Source: Oscillospiraceae bacterium (lineage in GTDB: Bacteria; Bacillota; Clostridia; UBA1381). Taken from it: DNA of 6,938 bases. The position numbers were made by a program, and so were the translations under genes. The DNA is taken from contig JAFLUR010000117.1 of the NCBI GenBank assembly GCA_022508725.1, positions 1-6,938 on the forward strand, in the 5' to 3' direction. Below the pieces are notes generated by a model. That model did no database searches. It was not told the origin of the DNA and saw only the letters and a program-made list of their open reading frames with translations. Below, piece after piece: positions 1 through 5,338 of the stretch (the stretch's first letter is position 1; every line of letters starts with the position of its first letter).

Positions 1-6
1 GGAAAA

Positions 7-75
7 TATGCCAAAAAGATGATGATTGGAGGATACTAAACAGGCTCTAAGGAAACACTGATAATTTTTGGCATA
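7..75. repeat. 11-bp inverted repeat, arms 47 bp apart
   Basis: TATGCCAAAAA at 7-17 is matched perfectly by TTTTTGGCATA at 65-75. The right arm abuts the T-tract of the tRNA terminator. The 74 bases left of that terminator hold no gene I can support. Two plus-strand frames end here (stops at 37-39 and 46-48) and could be the tail of a convergent gene entering from the left, but too little is visible to choose. The role of the repeat is unknown. Confidence 0.5.
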
Positions 76-112
76 AAAAAATCGTCGCGAACGATATATA
101 AAAGTCCGCGAC
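75..112 (-). terminator. Intrinsic terminator of tRNA-Leu
   Basis: On the minus strand GTCGCGGAC (112-104) pairs with GTTCGCGAC (92-84) in a 9-bp stem with one G-U pair. The loop is 11 nt. Two bases (GA) separate the stem from a run of seven T at 81-75. It begins only 4 nt beyond the encoded CCA of the tRNA, so it is well placed to end that transcript. Confidence 0.88.
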
Positions 113-116
113 AATG

Positions 117-201
117 TGGTGCGGATAACAGGACTTGAACCTGCACCTCGTGAAAGACATGAACCTGAATCATGCGCGTCTGCCAATTCCGCCATATCCG
201 C
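117..201 (-). tRNA. tRNA-Leu, anticodon CAG
   Basis: The minus strand folds as a class II tRNA. The acceptor stem is GCGGATA (201-195) with TATCCGC. The anticodon stem is CATGA/TCATG around the seven-base loop TTCAGGT, giving anticodon CAG, which reads CUG leucine codons. A short variable arm (CTT-TCAC-GAG) and a T-arm with loop TTCAAGT follow. The discriminator base is A and a CCA end is encoded at 119-117. The long variable arm and anticodon agree on leucine. It has its own promoter upstream and terminator downstream, so it is probably a single-gene unit. Confidence 0.96.
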
Positions 202-222
202 ATACAACTCAAATACATTACC

Positions 223-281
223 ATTATACTATAATTGCCGGAAAAAATCAAGTATTTTTTTTAAATTATAAAAATTTTTTT
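223..281 (-). promoter_or_regulatory. Sigma-A promoter with UP-like element for tRNA-Leu
   Basis: The minus strand shows -35 TTGATT (251-246), a 17-bp spacer and a perfect -10 TATAAT (228-223). The expected start near 216 leaves about 15 nt of 5' leader before the mature tRNA. Immediately upstream of the -35 is a 29-base stretch of only A and T (281-253), arranged as A-tract, T-tract, A-tract. This resembles UP elements that raise stable-RNA promoter strength. The boxes are read directly; UP function is inferred. Confidence 0.8.
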
Positions 282-282
282 C

Positions 283-316
283 AAAAATATCCGAATTTCG
301 TGTTTTGGAATATCTT
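283..316 (-). terminator. Weak candidate terminator after radA
   Basis: Just after the radA stop, the minus strand can pair GATATTCC (314-307) with GGATAT (292-287) with one bulged T. The loop is about 14 nt and the run of T at 287-283 follows. The stem is AT-rich and bulged, so some read-through into the tRNA unit is likely. Confidence 0.33.
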
Positions 317-1660
317 TCACACAACGCAGCTTATTGCCTCTTTAAGATTTTTTATTCCCTTTACTTTCATTCCCTCGGGAATATTTATGCCTTTCATCGA
401 CATAGCGGGAACAACGGCGCGCGAAAATCCCATTTTATAAGCTTCGGAAAGTCTTTTTTCAAGCCGTGTAACGCCGCGTATCTCGCCGCCCAATCCGACC
501 TCGCCTATAAAGATCATATCCGGTGGCATACACACATCGTTCATTCCGCCGAAGATCGACATACATATCCCCAAGTCCGCCGCCGGCTCGTCTATTTTCA
601 TTCCGCCCGCCACGTTAACATAAACATCGCAGTAGGATAATTTTAAATTTATCCTTTTTTCAAGCACGGCTATAAGCAGAATAAGCCTGCCGGGATCTAC
701 GCCCGATCCCATCCGGCGGGGATTTCCGAACGATGTTTTTGTAACCAGCGACTGAACCTCGGCAAGCACTCCCCTGCTGCCCTCCATAGCGCATATCACG
801 GTATTTCCGCTTATATCGGTGCTTCTGCCCTCCAAAAGAACCGCCGACGGATTTTCGACCTCCGTCAATCCGGTTGTATTCATATCAAACACGCCTATCT
901 CATTTGTGGAGCCGAACCTGTTTTTGACCGCCCTGAGTATTCTGAAGCTCATATTCCTGTCGCCCTCAAAATAAAGCACGCAATCGACCATGTGCTCGAG
1001 TATTCTCGGACCGGCAATAGCGCCCTCCTTTGTGACATGGCCCACTATAAACATTGCCGCAGAGCTTTCCTTTGCTATGCGCATAAATATGTTGGTAGCC
1101 TCTCTGACCTGTGACACGCTTCCCGCCGCCGATGATACCTCATCACTGTGCATTGTCTGAATTGAGTCTATTATAACGATCTCGGGTTTTGCCGCAGCTA
1201 TATACGCTTCTGTTTTCGATACTTCCGTTTCCGAAACAATGTACAGATTTTCCGAATTTACACCGAGTCTTTCGGCACGCAGTTTGATTTGAATTTCCGA
1301 TTCCTCGCCCGATACATACAATATTTTCCGTCCCGACGACCGGCACAGCTGGAGCAGCAGTGTTGATTTTCCTATTCCGGGATCGCCGCCGACAAGAATA
1401 AGAGATCCCTTGACTATTCCGCCGCCGAGTACTCTGTCAAGCTCGCCTATGCCCGTTTTATACCGTACCTCGTCTTCCGTTTTTATTTGATTTATGCTTT
1501 TAATATCCTCCGTCCGGACTTTGGGAATATTCGCCGCGCCTTTTGCGTATGACGTCACTTCATCTATCGTGTTCCATCTCCCGCATGACGGGCATTTACC
1601 CAGCCATTTTAAAGCCTCATATCCGCACTCCGAACAAATATAAACCGATTTTGCTTTCAT
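317..1660 (-). CDS. radA: DNA repair protein RadA
   Basis: RadA is a hexameric RecA-like ATPase that promotes branch migration of recombination intermediates in the cytoplasm. The 447-residue product has the complete family layout. A four-cysteine zinc finger comes first (CSEC at 9-12 and CPSC at 23-26). Walker A GGDPGIGKS lies at 91-99 (Lys98), and a Walker B strand ends at Asp165 (VIIDSIQT). The RadA-specific KNRFG motif is at 246-250, and a Lon-protease-like domain runs from about 280 to the end. Length matches the family. I start at the ATG at 1660 because GGAGGT lies 4-10 nt upstream of it. A GTG at 1666 would give two more residues but sits inside that SD. It is the last gene of the aroE cluster, 15 nt after the Rrf2 gene. 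No truncation or missing motif is seen. Confidence 0.97.
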   Translation of the reverse strand: MKAKSVYICSECGYEALKWLGKCPSCGRWNTIDEVTSYAKGAANIPKVRTEDIKSINQIKTEDEVRYKTGIGELDRVLGGGIVKGSLILVGGDPGIGKSTLLLQLCRSSGRKILYVSGEESEIQIKLRAERLGVNSENLYIVSETEVSKTEAYIAAAKPEIVIIDSIQTMHSDEVSSAAGSVSQVREATNIFMRIAKESSAAMFIVGHVTKEGAIAGPRILEHMVDCVLYFEGDRNMSFRILRAVKNRFGSTNEIGVFDMNTTGLTEVENPSAVLLEGRSTDISGNTVICAMEGSRGVLAEVQSLVTKTSFGNPRRMGSGVDPGRLILLIAVLEKRINLKLSYCDVYVNVAGGMKIDEPAADLGICMSIFGGMNDVCMPPDMIFIGEVGLGGEIRGVTRLEKRLSEAYKMGFSRAVVPAMSMKGINIPEGMKVKGIKNLKEAISCVV

Positions 1661-1664
1661 CCGC

Positions 1665-1670
1665 ACCTCC
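1665..1670 (-). promoter_or_regulatory. Ribosome binding site that fixes the radA start
   Basis: GGAGGT on the minus strand occupies 1670-1665, with four bases before the ATG at 1660. The in-frame GTG at 1666-1664 overlaps it and so cannot use it. This supports the ATG start. Confidence 0.75.
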
Positions 1671-1675
1671 GACCT

Positions 1676-2077
1676 TTATTCCATCTCGCCCGCTATTTCT
1701 TTAAAATTTACCGACGCAAGCTCATCGGCAAACTTTTTCTGAGCCGACAAAAGCTTCCGGCGTATCGGACATACTCCCGTATTATCGCATATTTCCGGCA
1801 ATTCTATACAATGATTTACAGCTATCGGTCCGTCAAGAGCCTCTATAACATCTTTAAGGGAAATCTCCGATGCGCTTTTGTTCAGAGAATAACCGCCGTT
1901 TACTCCCCTTGATGATTTCACAATTTCGCTTTGAACAAGCTTTCTGAGTATTTTCAGCGCAAATCTGTACGGAATATCATTTTTGTGAGCAATCTGTCTT
2001 GCTTCGATCTGAGTTCCCGTTTTTGAAAGCATTGCGACTATTCTCAAAGCGTAATCGACCTCACGCGTCATTCTCAT
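1676..2077 (-). CDS. Rrf2-family transcriptional regulator, probable Fe-S sensor
   Basis: A 133-residue protein of the Rrf2/IscR/NsrR family. These are dimeric winged-helix repressors, many of which bind an iron-sulfur cluster that senses redox state, nitric oxide or Fe-S supply. The start MRMTREVDYALR is typical, and the helix-turn-helix covers about 10-60, with the wing at RGVNGGYSL (57-65). Three cysteines sit at 90, 97 and 103 (C-x6-C-x5-C), where IscR and NsrR carry their cluster ligands. There is no histidine just after the third cysteine as in IscR. Asp8 and Arg12 are present; in Streptomyces NsrR Asp8 completes the cluster ligation. AGGAGG lies 8 nt before the ATG, which favours this start over Met3. 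It is fourth in the aroE cluster, between the endonuclease IV-like gene and radA. The target genes cannot be read from the window. Confidence 0.93.
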   Translation of the reverse strand: MRMTREVDYALRIVAMLSKTGTQIEARQIAHKNDIPYRFALKILRKLVQSEIVKSSRGVNGGYSLNKSASEISLKDVIEALDGPIAVNHCIELPEICDNTGVCPIRRKLLSAQKKFADELASVNFKEIAGEME

Positions 2078-2097
2078 AACAAAACCCTCCTAAAAAA

Positions 2098-2952
2098 TCA
2101 AACCGTATATTGCTTATATATTCTTTTCATTTCGATCGCATCTTCCGTCTGCGTCCCTGCCGATTCGCATATAAAAACCGGGCTCAAATTCTTTCTTGCG
2201 GTGATCTCTGCAACCGGTTCAAAAAACGGTCCGTATTCCTTATCCTCAAAGGTGAGATGTTTTTTCTCTCCCCCCTTTGTATATTCGATATGACTGAAAT
2301 GGCTGTGGAAAATTTTCAGCCTGTCCGAACCGAGTTTATTTTCTATCGTGTCAAATATATGTTCAAAATCAGCCGTAGTTTTCAGCGAACCGTGTGTTCT
2401 CGCGTTCAAATGCCCGAAATCTATAACCGGCAGAAACGAATCGTCCGTGCCGCACAGCCGCATGACTTCATCCAAATCTCCGAGCTGATTTATTTTTCCC
2501 ATTGTTTCTATGCAAAAATGTATGTTTCCGAATCCCGCGCCGTCTGCGCGCTCTTTTGCCGCCGTCAGCATTTTTTCGGCATATCCGACAGCCTCTTCTC
2601 TTGTAAGCTTGCCGACGGCGCCGCTGTGGATAACTATTCTTTCCGCGCCCATATTTGCGGCACATTCGAGCGATTGCATAATATATCCTATGCCCTTTTC
2701 TCTCTTTTCGTCGTCGGGTGTTGCGGGATTTATGTAATACGGCGTATGCACGCTCATAATTATGCCGGCAGACTTTGCGTTTTCTCCTATCCGCTGCGCC
2801 GTTTCCGCGCCGACTCTCACACCATTCCCGCACTGATACTCATAAGCGTCAAGTCCCTTTGACCAAAGCCACGCCGGCATATCCTCTGACGCCTTAAATC
2901 CTTCATCATAAAAGCTTTGGCTGTTTCCCGCGACTCCGAATACAGCTCCCAT
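2098..2952 (-). CDS. Endonuclease IV-like (AP endonuclease family 2) TIM-barrel protein
   Basis: The 284 residues match endonuclease IV in length (E. coli Nfo has 285) and in the order of metal ligands. These are His69 (SVHTPYY), His109 (VIHSG), Glu149 (CIETMGK), Asp178 and His181 (DFGHLNA), His216 (FHSHFS) and Glu263 (ICESAGTQ). Nfo uses His69, His109, Glu145, Asp179, His182, His216 and Glu261 for its zinc cluster. The third-zinc pair Asp229/His231 of Nfo is less clear here: Glu229 and His232 are the nearest candidates. Nfo cuts DNA 5' of abasic sites in base-excision repair. The fold is secure; true AP endonuclease activity is likely but not certain, because sugar isomerases share the barrel. 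A strong SD (AAGGAGGT) precedes the ATG and overlaps the end of aroK, 5 nt upstream, suggesting coupled translation. Confidence 0.88.
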   Translation of the reverse strand: MGAVFGVAGNSQSFYDEGFKASEDMPAWLWSKGLDAYEYQCGNGVRVGAETAQRIGENAKSAGIIMSVHTPYYINPATPDDEKREKGIGYIMQSLECAANMGAERIVIHSGAVGKLTREEAVGYAEKMLTAAKERADGAGFGNIHFCIETMGKINQLGDLDEVMRLCGTDDSFLPVIDFGHLNARTHGSLKTTADFEHIFDTIENKLGSDRLKIFHSHFSHIEYTKGGEKKHLTFEDKEYGPFFEPVAEITARKNLSPVFICESAGTQTEDAIEMKRIYKQYTV

Positions 2953-2957
2953 GGATA

Positions 2958-3467
2958 TTATACCTCCTTATAGATCTCCCATATTCTCTTTGCTATCATA
3001 AGCGGCGTATGAACCGATGTAATATCTATTTTATAATCACAGTTATCATAATACGGCTGACGCTGCAGAAATCTTTGATATATTTCATCAATACCCGCGT
3101 TCTTCATAAGAGGACGTGACTTTGCCGCCTCCTCCATTCGCTCCTTTATTACATCAAACGACGGAGAGAGGCAGAAAATAATCGAATTTACACGAAGATT
3201 TTCTATATTTTCCTTATTGAGAACAACGCCGCCTCCCGTGGATATAACGGAGTTTTTAAATCCGCTTACCTCTTTTATGATTTCCGATTCTGCTTTTCTG
3301 AAATATTCCTCGCCGTTTTCGGAAAATATCTCATTTATGCTTTTTCCCTCTCGCTTTACTATCATATCATCGGTATCAACGAGCTTAAAGCTTGTTATAC
3401 GCGAAAGATCCTTTGACGTTTCGGTTTTGCCCGATGCCATAAATCCCGTAAGAACTATATTTTTCAT
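2958..3467 (-). CDS. aroK: Shikimate kinase
   Basis: Phosphorylates shikimate at the 3-hydroxyl with ATP, the fifth step of the chorismate pathway, in the cytoplasm. The 169-residue length is typical. The P-loop GFMASGKT is at 8-15, with Ala11 where many relatives have Gly, a tolerated change. Shikimate-binding residues follow: the Asp pair in DTDD (31-34), Arg57 in FRKAE and the GGG motif at 78-80. The lid arginine is Arg118 (SRPL), and Arg136 sits in QRQPYY. All family motifs are present, so it should be active. The ATG overlaps the aroE stop by 4 nt (ATGA at 3467-3464), so translation is probably coupled and the product acts on the substrate made by AroE. Confidence 0.96.
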   Translation of the reverse strand: MKNIVLTGFMASGKTETSKDLSRITSFKLVDTDDMIVKREGKSINEIFSENGEEYFRKAESEIIKEVSGFKNSVISTGGGVVLNKENIENLRVNSIIFCLSPSFDVIKERMEEAAKSRPLMKNAGIDEIYQRFLQRQPYYDNCDYKIDITSVHTPLMIAKRIWEIYKEV

Positions 3468-4303
3468 CTTCCGAATACCTCTTTGGCTATATTGTCATAC
3501 ATATCATCGCCTATTTTTACGCCGGTGAACAGCTCATATGAAATTATGCCCTGACCTATCAGCATACCCAGACCGTTCATGGTCCCGGCTCCGAGCTCCT
3601 TTGCTTTTTTCAAAAATATCGTTTCATCGGGATTGTATATCATGTCCGCAAAGAAAGTATTTTTATCCGCAAAAGAAAAGTCATCCGCAGGGCATTTGTC
3701 AAGCTGCGGAGCCATTCCCGCTGAAGTCGTATTTACAGCGATGTCATATCTTTCAAGCTCTTTTTTTAAATTTATTGCATATCCCGTTTTTTCCTTTACA
3801 TACTCCGCTATCGCCCGTGCCTTTTCCTCCGTGCGGTTGATTATCGTAATGCTTTTAGCTCCTTTTTGAGCAAAAAGCACGGCTATGGGTTTGGTTGCTC
3901 CACCGGCGCCGAATATCAGGATATCCCGTCCCTCCGCGCTCTGACCGTTCCTTTCGAGCGCGGAATAAAATCCGAACGCGTCGGTATTGTATCCGATGAG
4001 TCTTCCGTCCCTGTTTACCACAGTATTTACCGAACCGAACAGCTCCGCCTGCTTGTCCGTTTCATCAAGATATTTCATAACTTCGAATTTATAGGGCGCG
4101 GTGATATTGACTCCGCTTATGCCGAGAGCCCTTATCGCCTCTACCGCCTTACCTATATTTTCGGGTTTTATTTCATACGCTGTATATACATAATCCAATC
4201 CGATCTTATCGGATATATAGTTGTGCATAACCGGCGAAAAGCTATGCTCGACCGGGAAACCGAATATTCCGAGATGTTTTGTATGTGCCGTTATTTTTCC
4301 CAC
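3464..4303 (-). CDS. aroE: Shikimate dehydrogenase
   Basis: Reduces 3-dehydroshikimate to shikimate with NADPH, the step before AroK. The 279-residue product carries the shikimate-binding serines 21 and 23 in EHSFSP. The catalytic lysine is Lys72 in NITAPYK (66-72), and Asn106 and Asp108 are in GYNTDA. The nucleotide-binding loop GAGGAT is at 132-137, with NRT at 156-158, which favours NADP. A C-terminal GLGMLIGQG segment closes the active site. The start is GTG at 4303; AGGAGG lies 9 nt upstream (4318-4313) and no better start is in frame nearby. It is first in a five-gene cluster and is preceded by a clear sigma-A promoter and a leader of about 160 nt, so aroE expression probably sets that of all five genes. 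Confidence 0.96.
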   Translation of the reverse strand: MGKITAHTKHLGIFGFPVEHSFSPVMHNYISDKIGLDYVYTAYEIKPENIGKAVEAIRALGISGVNITAPYKFEVMKYLDETDKQAELFGSVNTVVNRDGRLIGYNTDAFGFYSALERNGQSAEGRDILIFGAGGATKPIAVLFAQKGAKSITIINRTEEKARAIAEYVKEKTGYAINLKKELERYDIAVNTTSAGMAPQLDKCPADDFSFADKNTFFADMIYNPDETIFLKKAKELGAGTMNGLGMLIGQGIISYELFTGVKIGDDMYDNIAKEVFGR

Positions 4304-4335
4304 AAGATCAATCCTCCTGTCCGATAAACTTCTGA

Positions 4336-4465
4336 AGAAACACCGGTTTAAGGGCAGTCAAAAAATATATGCTTATTCTTTCGCAAAAGCACGCATACAT
4401 TCGTACCGGTTTTACGACCAACCGACCGGCGCCGAATTATTTTTTGTAATTTATTCGGTGTTTCC
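4336..4465 (-). other. Structured 5' leader of the aroE cluster
   Basis: The transcript from the promoter at 4469-4497 should begin near 4462. Its first bases can pair with a segment shortly before the aroE SD: GGAAACACCG (4465-4456) with CGGTGTTTCT (4345-4336), nine Watson-Crick pairs plus one G-U. A short hairpin, CCGAAT (4458-4453) with ATTCGG (4437-4432), shares three bases with that helix, so the two exclude each other. A third hairpin pairs CCGGT (4429-4425) with ACCGG (4410-4406). The 8-base motif AAACCGGT occurs twice (4412-4405 and 4349-4342). I recognise no known riboswitch or T-box. Pairings are seen; folding and function are inferred. Confidence 0.45.
4360..4399 (-). terminator. 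Terminator-like hairpin inside the aroE leader
   Basis: TGTATGC (4399-4393) pairs with GCATATA (4372-4366), one pair being G-U. Inside is a second stem, CTTT/AAAG around TGCG (4389-4378). A run of six T follows at 4365-4360. It lies between promoter and start codon, so it would attenuate rather than end the operon. The stem is AT-rich, so termination may be partial. Confidence 0.4.
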
Positions 4466-4468
4466 ATA

Positions 4469-4497
4469 ATTATAGCACACCGCGGTTCATTTATCAA
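4469..4497 (-). promoter_or_regulatory. Sigma-A promoter of the aroE-radA cluster
   Basis: The minus strand has -35 TTGATA (4497-4492), a 17-bp spacer and a perfect -10 TATAAT (4474-4469), placing the start near 4462. No comparable promoter was noticed in the short gaps between the five downstream genes, so this probably drives all of them. Confidence 0.85.
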
Positions 4498-4517
4498 GTA
4501 TTTATTGAGCATTTTTC

Positions 4518-4537
4518 AAAATAACGGCGTCCGTCAT
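4518..4537 (-). terminator. Weak candidate terminator overlapping the SanA-like stop codon
   Basis: ATGACGG (4537-4531) can pair with CCGTTAT (4527-4521) across the three-base loop ACG; the pairs include one G-U. Only TTT follows directly, then G and an A-rich stretch. The stem contains the stop codon. The short T-run makes it a poor terminator on its own. Confidence 0.35.
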
Positions 4538-5193
4538 CCCTCCGTCAGCAGTCCGCTGCCCGATACGGGTATGGGCTCTCCCAAATACTTTGGCTTTGAA
4601 TGAAGTATTTCGCACTGAACAAAGGCTTTTACCCTTGCGAGACTTTCTCTTACGATCTGCATTTTGCTTTCGTACTTGCTGTATCCCTCCGAGGGAATAT
4701 AACAGCAGCTCATTCCCAGCCGGTCCGCGATATATGCCGCGCGCATCGCATGGCTCTCCTGCGATACTATAACGGGATTTTTCGCAAGAAACACATCTTT
4801 CGCTCTGTATACGGTATCATAGGTATCAAAACCGGCATGGTCCATAAATATATTTTCTATATCCACTCCACATTCCAAAAGATAATTTCGCATTGCATTG
4901 ACCTCATCATAATCTTCTCTGCCGTGATCTCCCGAAACGATTATTTTGGAGCATTTTCCCGAATCATATATCTCAAATGCGGCGTCGAGACGCTTTTTCA
5001 GCGATATCGACACAACATTTCCCTTTACCGCCGCTCCCGGAACAATAATGCAGTCACAGTTTTCCGTCCCCCCGATATCCGTAATGTGTCTGCTGCCGAT
5101 ACTTATGACCCTGTAATTCGAATACAGATAAAATACAGCCGAAAAAATACATAATGCCGTCAAAACAAGAGCAGTCTTTTTTAATGCTTTCAT
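4534..5193 (-). CDS. SanA/YdcF-family (DUF218) membrane-anchored protein
   Basis: A 219-residue protein with a short basic start (MKALKK), one hydrophobic segment at about 7-24 and a DUF218 domain, probably outside the membrane. Family motifs run in order: CDCIIVPGAAV (46-56), IVSGDHG (85-91), DYDEVNAM (94-101), DHAGFDTYDTVYRAKD (118-133), IVSQESHAMRA (142-152) and PKYLGEPIP near the C-terminus. The GFDTYD and SQ-x-SHAMRA blocks are closest to the SanA branch, linked in enterobacteria to envelope barrier function and vancomycin resistance at high temperature. The biochemical activity of this branch is not established. AAAGGA lies 7 nt before the ATG. It is flanked by 141 and 230 nt gaps and is probably its own unit, near genes for wall-binding proteins. 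Confidence 0.9.
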   Translation of the reverse strand: MKALKKTALVLTALCIFSAVFYLYSNYRVISIGSRHITDIGGTENCDCIIVPGAAVKGNVVSISLKKRLDAAFEIYDSGKCSKIIVSGDHGREDYDEVNAMRNYLLECGVDIENIFMDHAGFDTYDTVYRAKDVFLAKNPVIVSQESHAMRAAYIADRLGMSCCYIPSEGYSKYESKMQIVRESLARVKAFVQCEILHSKPKYLGEPIPVSGSGLLTEG

Positions 5194-5231
5194 CTCTTTA
5201 TCCTTTCGTAATTTGTTTTATTGAATTTATC

Positions 5232-5251
5232 AAAAACTACCGCAAAAGCGG
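5232..5251 (-). terminator. GC-rich mini-hairpin followed by T5
   Basis: CCGC-TTTT-GCGG on the minus strand (5251-5240) is followed by TAG and then TTTTT (5236-5232). It could end transcription from the two peptidoglycan-binding genes. It could instead attenuate the SanA-like gene if that has a promoter at 5311-5338. The stem is only 4 bp, so efficiency is uncertain. Its left strand overlaps the outer stem of the neighbouring hairpin. Confidence 0.45.
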
Positions 5252-5291
5252 ACATTACAGTGAAGTCACGGAACCTCACCGTAAACGTCCG
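5249..5291 (-). other. 43-nt extended RNA hairpin between the peptidoglycan-binding and SanA-like genes
   Basis: On the minus strand TTACGGTGAGG (5284-5274) pairs with CTTCACTGTAA (5265-5255) over 11 bp, two of them G-U, around the 8-nt loop TTCCGTGA. After a small internal loop, CGGAC (5291-5287) pairs with GTCCG (5253-5249). The G-U pairs work only in minus-strand RNA, which supports a role in that transcript. It could be the body of a terminator, a leader element or part of a small RNA. Confidence 0.55.
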
Positions 5292-5299
5292 ATTGCGTA

Positions 5300-5338
5300 A
5301 TATTATCGATAATATAATTTTATATATTCATTCGTCAA
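5300..5338 (-). promoter_or_regulatory. Candidate promoter with palindromic operator upstream of the SanA-like gene
   Basis: TTGACG (5338-5333, overlapping the stop codon of the upstream gene) is followed after 16 bp by TATATT (5316-5311), giving a start near 5304. A perfect 16-bp palindrome, ATATTATCGATAATAT at 5300-5315, covers most of the -10 and the start point, as a repressor site would. The region is very AT-rich, so chance matches are a real risk. Confidence 0.42.

Noticed and set aside
1..48. Tail of a plus-strand gene (frames with stops at 37-39 and 46-48).
   Set aside because: Fewer than 16 codons are visible in either frame, with no recognisable motif, so neither the frame nor the existence of a gene can be decided.
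117..140. The tRNA-Leu 3' end as an attachment site of an integrated element.
   Set aside because: I see no second copy of the tRNA 3' end, no integrase and no foreign-looking genes in the window.
1664..1666. GTG at 1666 as the radA start.
   Set aside because: It overlaps the GGAGGT ribosome binding site, which serves the ATG at 1660 instead.
2110..2862. A long plus-strand open frame opposite the endonuclease IV-like gene.
   Set aside because: Its translation has no domain character and is the antisense shadow of a gene with clear metal-binding motifs and a strong SD.
4480..4488. GAACCGCGG on the minus strand, similar to part of the T-box sequence.
   Set aside because: It lies in the spacer between the -35 and -10 boxes, so it would not be transcribed from that promoter, and no specifier hairpin or terminator follows in T-box order.
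4348..4512. A 54-codon minus-strand frame across the aroE promoter and leader, which could suggest a leader peptide.
   Set aside because: It has no SD, its ATG codons lie upstream of the predicted transcript start, and the promoter boxes sit inside it. Open frames of this size are common by chance.
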